A DNA stretch of 10,827 bases from NCBI GenBank assembly GCA_051859505.1, contig JBHYFN010000074.1, positions 1 through 10,827 on the forward strand, in the 5' to 3' direction. This document shows, piece by piece, positions 1 through 5,045 of this stretch. A model generated the notes under the pieces. That model was not told the DNA's origin and ran no database searches. It saw nothing but the letters and a program-made list of their open reading frames with translations. The number at the start of each line of letters is the position of its first letter. The stretch's first letter is position 1. Origin of the DNA: JAFIEN01 sp051859505 (GTDB taxonomy: Bacteria > Pseudomonadota > Alphaproteobacteria > Rhodobacterales > Rhodobacteraceae). Position numbers and translations under genes: made by a program.

Positions 1-38
1 CCGTCGGCGCGGGCGTCGTGTCGAAGATCATCGAATGA
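1..38 (+). CDS. tuf: Elongation factor Tu, C-terminal end (partial)
   Basis: Only the last 11 codons and the stop lie in the window. Reading from base 3 gives VGAGVVSKIIE and then TGA at 36-38. This is the characteristic C-terminus of bacterial EF-Tu, the end of the third beta-barrel domain (family ending GGRTVGAGVVSKI). EF-Tu is the cytoplasmic GTPase that delivers aminoacyl-tRNA to the ribosome. The identification is short but specific, and the downstream order tRNA-Trp, secE, nusG, rplK is what follows tuf in many proteobacteria. The gene begins upstream of the window. A repeat-type hairpin and a terminator-like hairpin follow the stop directly. Confidence 0.88.
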   Translation, partial: VGAGVVSKIIE

Positions 39-40
39 TC

Positions 41-70
41 CGGTAGGGTGGGGGAACCCCACCCTTGCCG
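41..70. repeat. REP-like palindromic repeat, unit D (after tuf)
   Basis: The hairpin begins three bases after the tuf stop. Its core is GTGGGG (48-53), loop GAA (54-56), CCCCAC (57-62), extended outward by GG/CC pairs and imperfectly to base 70. It shares the exact 10-mer GTAGGGTGGG (43-52) with the repeats after rplL and rpoB, and the same RAA triloop. The pair closing the loop is G-C here, where the others have C-G or T-A. The 3' flank (ACCC) differs from the ACGC of the other copies, so this is a divergent member. It could also act as a stabilising hairpin at the 3' end of tuf mRNA. Confidence 0.55.
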
Positions 71-107
71 AAACGGGAGCCATGAGGCCCCACCCAAACA
101 ACACGAT

Positions 108-140
108 GGGCCTCACCGCAAGGTGGGGCCCTTTCGGTTT
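108..140 (+). terminator. Terminator-like hairpin downstream of tuf
   Basis: The stem GGGCCTCACC (108-117) pairs with GGTGGGGCCC (122-131) around a GCAA loop. It has ten pairs including one G-U, and is followed by TTTCGGTTT (132-140). The short interrupted T-tract is typical of terminators in GC-rich genomes. It lies between the tuf stop and the 3' end of the convergent minus-strand gene (stop at 144-142). On the other strand the hairpin is followed by a moderately T-rich stretch, so it may be bidirectional. An upstream segment GGCCCCACC (86-94) is also a perfect complement of 122-130 and could compete with the stem. Confidence 0.6.
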
Positions 141-141
141 C

Positions 142-858
142 TCAGGGGCGGCGCGGCTCCCCTGACCCCGCGGGCGGGCCCCGGCGCCCGACCCGAGCCT
201 CGGCCTTGTCGGTGATCGCATTCAGCGCCTCGGCCAGGTCCAGCCGCAGTTGTTCGGCCTCCTGCGCGGTCACATGCCGGGGCACATCTTTGCGCCACAG
301 CCGGTAGATCTGCACGCCCCGCGTGAAGGGCAGGGGCAGGAGCATTCTGTCCCATGTGGCCAGCCGCCGCCGCCGCGCGACCGACCAGCCATAGATCACG
401 ACCGGCCGGCCCGAGGCGCGGGCCCAGTCAAGCGGCGCATCCTTCACCACGCGCGCGGGGCCCAGCGGCCCGTCCGCCGTGAGGCCCACGCTGACCCCCC
501 TGCGCAACCGGCGCAGCACCTCGCGCGAGGCGGCGAGGTTCGACGCGCCATCCGCCATGGCGATGGGGTGCAGTCCGAAGGCCGCCTGGATCCCGCCCGA
601 GACGCGCCCGACAGGCGATCGGGCGTGGAGGCTCGAGAGCGGTCCAAGCCGCCGGGGCCAATGGGCCGGGGCCAAAGCGGTGCATTCATGCCAGAGGACG
701 AAGATGACCGGCCCCTCCTTCAGGGCGTCGCGCAGCTCGTCGAGGCCCTCGATCTGCCAGCGGGTCGTGCGGTTGCAGAACCGAAGCCAGAGCGCAAGGC
801 ACCAGCCGATGGCACGGCCGAGCCTGTCCGAATTCTCAAGGCGGCGTCGCAGCGACAT
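142..858 (-). CDS. DUF374 / lysophospholipid acyltransferase-like protein
   Basis: This is a 238-residue protein of the DUF374 group, related to LPLAT acyltransferases, which transfer acyl chains to lipid precursors at the inner membrane. The substrate is not known here. Visible features are a hydrophobic N-terminal stretch (about residues 14-28, IGWCLALWLRFC), VIFVLWHE with the candidate catalytic His57, the signature TADGPLGP (127-134), a TWD motif (168-170) and LPLPFTRG (174-181). The last three match the DUF374 pattern closely. The position four residues after His57 that is Asp in PlsC-type HX4D motifs is not acidic, and the central SRHRDGE-like segment of DUF374 proteins is replaced by LHARSPVGR, so this is a divergent member. 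I chose ATG at 858-856 because GGAG lies 5-6 bases upstream; an upstream in-frame ATG at 981 would overlap the tRNA promoter. The gene converges on tuf and is divergent from tRNA-Trp, with no visible functional link to them. The C-terminal 20 residues are rich in Arg, Gly and Pro. Confidence 0.8.
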   Translation of the reverse strand: MSLRRRLENSDRLGRAIGWCLALWLRFCNRTTRWQIEGLDELRDALKEGPVIFVLWHECTALAPAHWPRRLGPLSSLHARSPVGRVSGGIQAAFGLHPIAMADGASNLAASREVLRRLRRGVSVGLTADGPLGPARVVKDAPLDWARASGRPVVIYGWSVARRRRLATWDRMLLPLPFTRGVQIYRLWRKDVPRHVTAQEAEQLRLDLAEALNAITDKAEARVGRRGPPAGSGEPRRP

Positions 859-943
859 TCTGTCTCCGGTCACAATCCCGACAGTCTTGCGAGACCGGGC
901 GGCAAGGGCAAGCTCGACCGGGCCGGCAGCGGCGCTTCCCCCC

Positions 944-970
944 TTGATCCGGCCGGAAATTGAGTCTAAC
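944..970 (+). promoter_or_regulatory. Probable promoter for tRNA-Trp (and secE-nusG)
   Basis: TTGATC (944-949) and TCTAAC (965-970) each match four of six positions of the sigma-70-type consensus. The spacer of 15 bp is short. The -10 box ends 16 bases before the mature tRNA 5' end at 987, which is the usual geometry for a tRNA promoter with a short leader for RNase P to remove. No terminator follows the tRNA before secE, so read-through into secE-nusG is plausible. The assignment rests on box similarity and position only. Confidence 0.45.
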
Positions 971-986
971 CCACCGCGCAAGTCCT

Positions 987-1062
<76 letters not shown>

Positions 1063-1071
1063 GTTTTCCAC

Positions 1072-1091
1072 GGTGTCCGGGGGTGTCCGGG
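1072..1091 (+). repeat. 10-bp perfect tandem duplication
   Basis: GGTGTCCGGG occurs twice head to tail (1072-1081 and 1082-1091), in the leader between tRNA-Trp and secE. It looks like a simple slippage duplication. I see no promoter or protein-binding site associated with it. Confidence 0.8.
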
Positions 1092-1175
1092 TCGAAGCTG
1101 TCGACCATGCGGCCCCGGGATGTATCGCCGGCACAACAGCCCGGAGCGGGGCAGCACCCCGCGTCAGGAGAAGAG

Positions 1176-1376
1176 ATGGCCCGTACGAACCCAGTGCAAT
1201 TCATCTCGCAGGTGCGTGCCGAGGTGGCGAAGGTCGTCTGGCCGACGCGGCGCGAAGTCACGACGACCACGATCATGGTCTTTCTTCTTGCCATGACGGC
1301 GGCCCTGTTCTTTTCCCTGGTCGATCTGGTGATCCGCTGGGTTCTGACCGGGACGCTCAACTTTTTCGGCAGTTGA
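1176..1376 (+). CDS. secE: Preprotein translocase subunit SecE
   Basis: SecE is the small essential subunit that clamps SecY in the SecYEG translocon of the inner membrane. The protein has 66 residues, normal for the short single-span form of alphaproteobacteria (E. coli has a three-span form). The amphipathic helix FISQVRAEVAKVVWPTRREV (9-28) carries the conserved V-x-WP-(S/T)-(R/K)-x-E motif. One transmembrane helix follows (about 32-57, rich in V, F, L, A and I). The start is ATG 1176, with AGGAG at 1166-1170. An in-frame ATG at 1083 would add 31 residues that do not resemble SecE. It lies 113 bases after tRNA-Trp and 227 bases before nusG, an unusually wide gap for this pair. Confidence 0.95.
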   Translation: MARTNPVQFISQVRAEVAKVVWPTRREVTTTTIMVFLLAMTAALFFSLVDLVIRWVLTGTLNFFGS

Positions 1377-1603
1377 ACCGGCCCCGATCGCGGGCAAGGG
1401 CCAGTCGGCGCGCTCGCGATCCAAATGTTGCCCGGGCCTTGTCATCGGAGGGGCGAGCGCGTAAGAGCGCCGCTGAGCTTGCAGGCCGATCCTGCGGTGC
1501 CGGCCGGGGTCCGTTGTCCCCTGCGATGGCCCCGGGGTCGATCTGAAACGACTGGAATTCTTCGGCCCCCGGATGGGCCGTTCACGGCGAGGTTGCGGAA
1601 ATC
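1377..1603 (+). other. secE-nusG intergenic region with two small inverted repeats
   Basis: No gene is visible in these 227 bases. GATCGCG (1386-1392) and CGCGATC (1415-1421) form a 7-bp inverted repeat with a 22-base loop just after the secE stop. CGGCCC (1563-1568) and GGGCCG (1575-1580) form a 6-bp hairpin ahead of the nusG ribosome-binding region (GAGG at 1589-1592). Neither has a T-tract. A TTGTCA at 1439-1444 has only a poor -10 partner, so I call no promoter. Confidence 0.4.
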
Positions 1604-2137
1604 ATGGCGAAGCGCTGGTATTCGGTTTCGGTTCTCTCGAATTTCGAGAAGAAGATCGCCGAACAGATCCGCACCAAGGTGGCCGAGCAGGGTCTGGGCG
1701 ATCAGATCGACGAGGTTCTCGTGCCCACCGAAGAGGTGATCGAGGTGCGCCGCGGCAAGAAGGTCCAGACCGAGCGGCGCTTCATGCCGGGCTATGTCCT
1801 GGTCCATATGGAAATGTCGGACGAGGGGTATCACCTGATCACCTCGATCAACCGCGTGACGGGGTTTCTGGGGCCGCAGGGCCGCCCGATGCCGATGCGC
1901 GATGCCGAGGTGAACGCGATCCTGAACCGCGTGCAGGAAGGCGAGGAAAGCCCGCGCACCCTGATCCATTTCGAGATCGGCGAGAAGGTGAAGGTCAACG
2001 ACGGCCCCTTCGAGGATTTCGACGGCATGGTCGAGGAAGTGGACGAAGACAACCAGCGCCTGAAGGTGACGGTGTCGATCTTCGGCCGCGCGACGCCGGT
2101 GGAACTGGAATTCACCCAGGTCTCAAAGCAGGGTTGA
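1604..2137 (+). CDS. nusG: Transcription termination/antitermination factor NusG
   Basis: NusG is a universal elongation factor. Its N-terminal NGN domain binds the RNA polymerase clamp, and its C-terminal KOW domain contacts Rho or ribosomal protein S10, coupling transcription to translation. The protein has 177 residues, the usual length. The NGN domain starts with KRWYSVSVLSNFEKKIAEQI (3-22) and includes the family core RRFMPGYVLVHMEM (58-71) and VTGFLGPQGRP (85-95). The KOW domain runs from about 127 to 170, with GEKVKVNDGPFEDFDGMVEE and IFGRATPVELEF. The start is ATG 1604, with GAGG and GGA upstream at short spacing. In most genomes nusG is followed directly by rplK; here another gene begins 6 bases after the stop. 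Confidence 0.97.
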   Translation: MAKRWYSVSVLSNFEKKIAEQIRTKVAEQGLGDQIDEVLVPTEEVIEVRRGKKVQTERRFMPGYVLVHMEMSDEGYHLITSINRVTGFLGPQGRPMPMRDAEVNAILNRVQEGEESPRTLIHFEIGEKVKVNDGPFEDFDGMVEEVDEDNQRLKVTVSIFGRATPVELEFTQVSKQG

Positions 2138-2143
2138 TCTGCC

Positions 2144-3436
2144 GTGGCAGGCGCCGGGTCTGGGGTGTCGGGGCCTGATGAAACGGGGTCTGACGCAACG
2201 GGGCCTGATGCGGCGGCCGCAGCTTTGACAACAGACGCGGCGCTGGACCGGATCGACGCGCTGCTCTGCGCTGATCCGCCCGACGGCAAGGGGCTTTGCC
2301 GCGCCTTCGATGATCTGCTGTCCGGTCGCGGCACCAACTTCTCCGCCGCGCAACTCCGCCGCCTTTTCGCCTGTTGCAACTCAGGCCTCGGGTTCGGGCC
2401 CGATCCCGTGTCCTCGCGGCTTGATGCGGCAAGCGCAAAGGCGCTGGGCTGGCGCGCAAGGCCCCTGCTTGAAGGGCTGTTCCACGACGAGTTTGCCGAG
2501 AACCGGCGCCATGCCCTGCGGACCGTGCTGCGCAGTCTGGCGCTTGGCCGTCCCGAGGAGGGGGGCGATCTGGTCATCGCGCCGCTGCCGCATGTGGCCC
2601 TTGAGGTGGGTGAGGCCCGGGATCTGGCGCGGCCCTATCTTGCGGATCTGGAACGGCAGCTCGCGGAAGATCCCTATGCCCATGCCGCGATCATCTGGAA
2701 GGTGCGCACCGCCCCGGTTCCGCCCTTCGACCGGGTTTTTGACGACTGGCTGCAGGATATCGACCGGCGCGGTCTGGGCCCGGGCGACAGTCACGCGGGG
2801 CTGGACCGGGCCATCGGCCTTGCCATGCTGGCAAAGGCAGGACAGCAGCGCATGCGCTGGGCGCAATGCGAGGCCGAGCTACTGCCGCAGCTGGAGGCCT
2901 CCAACCTGATGGTGGCGGGTGCGGCGGCGCGGTTCCTTGGGGTGCTTCTGCGCGAGGCCGAGCTTTTGCTGCAAAGCGCGCCGCCGCCGCTGCCCCGGAT
3001 CCTCGATCACATCGCGGCCCTGCCGCGCGGGCGCCGGATCGTTGCGGGCGGGTTCCTGCAGGGCTTCGACGACGGGGATGGCGATCCTTTCGGGGTTCTG
3101 AGGCAGCATCAGGAACTGTCGGGCTACGATATCGACGGCTGGGTTCTTCGGGTTTTCTCGCTGAAGGAGGCAGAGCCCTATCTGCCCTCGGCCACCTCCT
3201 TCTGGTTCCATGTGCACGAGGGCTATGCGGCCGCGCCCGACTTCGTCCTGCGCCTGATCGACGCGGGGCACGTTTGGGAGGCCTTCATGTGCGCGACCGA
3301 GGCACCCGAGCGGGTGCCGGGGATGGAGGCGGTGTTGCGCAGCTTGGCGGCCCTGCCGGATGCCGCGATTGCCCAGAGGGCGCGAAACGCCCTCGACCGG
3401 GTTTTCGGCGGAGATGCGCGACGAGACGGGGCATGA
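2144..3436 (+). CDS. Unassigned 430-residue protein between nusG and rplK
   Basis: I do not recognise this protein. The frame opens with GTG at 2144, six bases after the nusG stop and behind a weak CAGGG-like site. No ATG lies near the N-terminus, and a later TTG at residue 28 is an alternative start. Residues 1-28 are a low-complexity linker rich in Ala, Gly and Asp, with three pentads SGPDE, TGSDA and TGPDA. The rest looks mostly alpha-helical: amphipathic helices near 105-133 (LLEGLFHDEFAENRRHALRT), 160-190, 221-275 and 395-421. The last (MEAVLRSLAALPDAAIAQRA) resembles a HEAT-type repeat, so an alpha-solenoid fold is possible but is inference only. There is no signal peptide, membrane span, nucleotide-binding loop or cysteine pattern suggesting metal binding, so it is probably cytoplasmic. 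Codon use is GC-rich with G/C wobble bias like its neighbours, arguing for a long-resident real gene. Tight spacing suggests co-transcription or translational coupling with nusG. Confidence 0.75.
   Translation: MAGAGSGVSGPDETGSDATGPDAAAAALTTDAALDRIDALLCADPPDGKGLCRAFDDLLSGRGTNFSAAQLRRLFACCNSGLGFGPDPVSSRLDAASAKALGWRARPLLEGLFHDEFAENRRHALRTVLRSLALGRPEEGGDLVIAPLPHVALEVGEARDLARPYLADLERQLAEDPYAHAAIIWKVRTAPVPPFDRVFDDWLQDIDRRGLGPGDSHAGLDRAIGLAMLAKAGQQRMRWAQCEAELLPQLEASNLMVAGAAARFLGVLLREAELLLQSAPPPLPRILDHIAALPRGRRIVAGGFLQGFDDGDGDPFGVLRQHQELSGYDIDGWVLRVFSLKEAEPYLPSATSFWFHVHEGYAAAPDFVLRLIDAGHVWEAFMCATEAPERVPGMEAVLRSLAALPDAAIAQRARNALDRVFGGDARRDGA
2168..2212 (+). repeat. Three in-frame 15-bp tandem repeats
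   Basis: Three consecutive 15-base units (2168-2182, 2183-2197, 2198-2212) of the form (T/A)CGGGG(C/T)CTGA(T/C)G are followed by two or three variable bases. They encode SGPDE, TGSDA and TGPDA in the N-terminal tail of the unassigned protein. Differences between units are mostly synonymous or conservative. The array lies in the presumed disordered tail, so copy number may vary between strains. Confidence 0.8.
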
Positions 3437-3448
3437 GTGGATCGCCTC

Positions 3449-3475
3449 TTGCCATCCGTGCCGGTGACGTATAGA
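3449..3475 (+). promoter_or_regulatory. Candidate promoter upstream of rplK
   Basis: TTGCCA (3449-3454) and TATAGA (3470-3475) resemble sigma-70-type -35 and -10 boxes with a 15-bp spacer, shorter than optimal. They lie just after the stop of the unassigned gene (3434-3436) and would give a leader of about 115 bases before rplK. A separate rplK promoter exists at this point in E. coli, which supports the position but not the exact boxes. Confidence 0.4.
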
Positions 3476-3545
3476 GGCACTCCGTCCCCGAAAGCGGATT
3501 CCCTGTGGGAGGCGAGGCACACGCGTGCGCCGGACCGGACCACAT

Positions 3546-3580
3546 CAACATGGACGATGCGTCGCGTCGCATCGTTGTTG
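3546..3580 (+). promoter_or_regulatory. rplK leader hairpin, possible L1 autoregulatory site
   Basis: A perfect 8-bp stem, ACGATGCG (3554-3561) with CGCATCGT (3568-3575), has a TCGCGT loop. It sits on a second 5-bp stem, CAACA (3546-3550) with TGTTG (3576-3580). The two helices are separated only by a 3-base bulge, TGG (3551-3553), on the 5' side. The structure ends six bases before the rplK ribosome-binding site (AGGAG, 3586-3590). Two short helices joined by an asymmetric loop next to the rplK start is the general form of leader sites bound by L1, the product of the next gene but one. L1 binding here is inferred from form and position. Confidence 0.5.
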
Positions 3581-3597
3581 CAGACAGGAGAGGCCGG

Positions 3598-4050
3598 ATG
3601 GCCAAGAAAATCGTTGGGCAGCTCAAGCTGCAGATCAAGGCGGGGCAGGCGAATCCCTCGCCGCCCGTGGGGCCTGCGCTGGGTCAGCGCGGCATCAACA
3701 TCATGGAATTCTGCAAGGCCTTCAACGCCAAGACCGCAGATATGGAACAGGGGGCACCGACCCCGGTCCTGATCACCTATTATCAGGACAAATCCTTCGC
3801 GATGGAGATCAAGACTCCGCCCGCGTCCTATTACCTCAAGCAGGCCGCCGGCCTGAAGCCGGTTGGCAAGCGCAACCGGCCCAAGGGCTCGACCAAGCCG
3901 GGCAAGGAAGTTGCCGGCACGGTGACCATGGCCCAGGTGCGCGAGATCGCCGAGGCGAAGATGCGCGACCTGAACGCGATCGACATCGAAGGCGCGATGC
4001 AGACGATCCTTGGCTCGGCCAAGTCGATCGGCATCGAGGTGAAGGGGTAA
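3598..4050 (+). CDS. rplK: 50S ribosomal protein L11
   Basis: L11 binds 23S rRNA at the GTPase-associated region and helps in factor-dependent GTP hydrolysis and (p)ppGpp synthesis. The N-terminal domain is unmistakable: KAGQANPSPPVGPALGQRG with INIMEFCKAFNAKT, then TPPASYYLKQAAGLK leading to the C-terminal RNA-binding domain (VTMAQVREIAEAKMRDLNA, ILGSAKSIGIEV). At 150 residues it is about eight longer than E. coli L11. The extra residues lie around 86-101 (KPVGKRNRPKGSTKPGKE), near the start of the C-terminal domain. The start is ATG 3598, with AGGAGAGG at 3586-3593. An in-frame ATG at 3505 would add a non-homologous tail spanning the leader hairpin. The stop is four bases before rplA, so the two are co-transcribed. 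Confidence 0.97.
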   Translation: MAKKIVGQLKLQIKAGQANPSPPVGPALGQRGINIMEFCKAFNAKTADMEQGAPTPVLITYYQDKSFAMEIKTPPASYYLKQAAGLKPVGKRNRPKGSTKPGKEVAGTVTMAQVREIAEAKMRDLNAIDIEGAMQTILGSAKSIGIEVKG

Positions 4051-4054
4051 GACG

Positions 4055-4753
4055 ATGGCAAAGCATGGAAAGCGCCTTCGGGCCGCCCAGGAGGCATTTG
4101 CCGGCAAGGACAACCTCAAGCTGTCCGAGGCCGTCGCGCTGGTCAAGGCCAATGCCAGCGCCAAGTTCGACGAGACGGTCGAGGTCGCGCTGAACCTTGG
4201 CGTTGATCCGCGTCACGCCGACCAGATGGTCCGCGGTTCGGTCAACCTGCCCAACGGCACCGGCAAGACGGTGCGCGTGGCGGTCTTCGCGCGCGGTGAC
4301 AAGGCGGATCAGGCGCGGGAAGCCGGCGCCGATATCGTCGGCGCCGAGGATCTGATGGAAACGATCCAGTCGGGCAAGATCGAGTTCGACCGCTGCATCG
4401 CCACGCCCGACATGATGCCGATCGTCGGCCGTCTGGGCAAGATCCTGGGCCCGCGCAACCTGATGCCGAACCCCAAGGTCGGCACGGTGACGCCCGATGT
4501 GGCCGAAGCCGTCGCGGCGGCCAAGGGTGGTCAGGTGCAGTTCAAGGTCGAAAAGGCCGGCGTGATCCATGCCGGCGTCGGCAAGGCCTCGTTCGATGCC
4601 GAGAAGCTGGAAGAGAACATCCGCGCGCTGGTCGATGCGGTGAACCGGGCCAAGCCCACCGGCGCGAAAGGGACCTACATGAAGAAGGTCTCGATCTCGT
4701 CCACGATGGGCCCGGGCGTTTCGGTCGATCTGGCAAGCGCCACGGCCAACTGA
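4055..4753 (+). CDS. rplA: 50S ribosomal protein L1
   Basis: L1 forms the mobile stalk at the E site that helps release deacylated tRNA. In many bacteria it also represses translation of its own rplK-rplA mRNA. The protein has 232 residues, the normal length. It starts MAKHGKRLRAA; the L1 signature KILGPRNLMPNPKVGTVT lies at 129-146, followed by GGQVQFKVEKAGVIHAGVGK (158-177) of domain I, with a C-terminal strand ISSTMGPGVSVDL. The start is ATG 4055, four bases after the rplK stop; GAAGGGG at the end of rplK can serve as the ribosome-binding site. The 3' side opens into a 292-base structured region before rplJ. Confidence 0.98.
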   Translation: MAKHGKRLRAAQEAFAGKDNLKLSEAVALVKANASAKFDETVEVALNLGVDPRHADQMVRGSVNLPNGTGKTVRVAVFARGDKADQAREAGADIVGAEDLMETIQSGKIEFDRCIATPDMMPIVGRLGKILGPRNLMPNPKVGTVTPDVAEAVAAAKGGQVQFKVEKAGVIHAGVGKASFDAEKLEENIRALVDAVNRAKPTGAKGTYMKKVSISSTMGPGVSVDLASATAN

Positions 4754-5045
4754 CGACAGGCGGGGTCACGCCCCGCCTGAGCGAATTCCTGCGGGGCGGG
4801 TACGAACCGCGTCGCAGGATGGTGGGGCCGCAAGGCCCCGTCCTGTCCGAGACGGAGGGCAGGGGGAAACCCCGCTAAGTCCTTCCCGAGATGGGGATCG
4901 AGACATTCTTCCGTTCGGGCGGCACCAGCCTTCCTTTCGGGTGATCTGGCCTCGGGACCCTGAAACGGACCCGAAGAGACCCGACCCGGACCATCGGGAC
5001 GGGGCAACAGAGCCGGGGCGCAAGCCCCAAACTTGGAGTGAAACT
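4754..5045 (+). promoter_or_regulatory. rplA-rplJ leader, candidate L10-type autoregulatory leader
   Basis: No gene is visible, but hairpins are dense. CAGGCGGGG/CCCCGCCTG (4757-4765, 4771-4779) is a perfect 9-bp stem without a T-tract. Its 3' arm can instead pair with GCGGGG (4791-4796). GGGGCC-GCAA-GGCCCC (4824-4839) sits on a second helix CAGGA/TCCTG (4815-4819, 4841-4845) across an asymmetric TGGT/G internal loop. TCGGG/CCCGA (4952-4956, 4970-4974) and GGGGC-GCAA-GCCCC (5015-5028) follow, the last ending seven bases before the rplJ ribosome-binding site. In many bacteria the rplJL leader binds the L10-L7/L12 complex to limit its own translation, and position and length fit. I cannot prove the kink-turn of that leader class by eye. 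Confidence 0.45.

Noticed and set aside
250..963. A 237-codon plus-strand open frame opposite the acyltransferase-like gene.
   Set aside because: The product is rich in Arg, Pro, Gly and Ala with no motif, while the minus strand encodes recognisable DUF374 signatures with a ribosome-binding site.
1072..1091. The tandem 10-mer as an operator or start of a repeat array.
   Set aside because: There are only two adjacent copies, no dyad symmetry, no third copy, and no placement over promoter boxes.
1439..1467. TTGTCA followed by TAAGAG as a nusG promoter.
   Set aside because: The -10 box matches the consensus at only three positions, and nothing else supports it.
1831..2577. A 248-codon minus-strand frame across the nusG-unassigned gene junction.
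   Set aside because: It is a Ser/Arg/Pro-rich product that overlaps half of nusG, with no ribosome-binding site or domain; it is an antisense shadow.
3223..4164. A 313-codon minus-strand frame over rplK and the end of the unassigned gene.
   Set aside because: It is antisense to rplK, has low-complexity composition, and matches no family. It is another effect of G/C wobble bias.
4941..5045. An in-frame upstream ATG that would extend L10 by 35 residues.
   Set aside because: The extension is a Pro/Asp/Arg-rich readout of the structured leader. GTG 5046 has a good ribosome-binding site and gives the family N-terminus.
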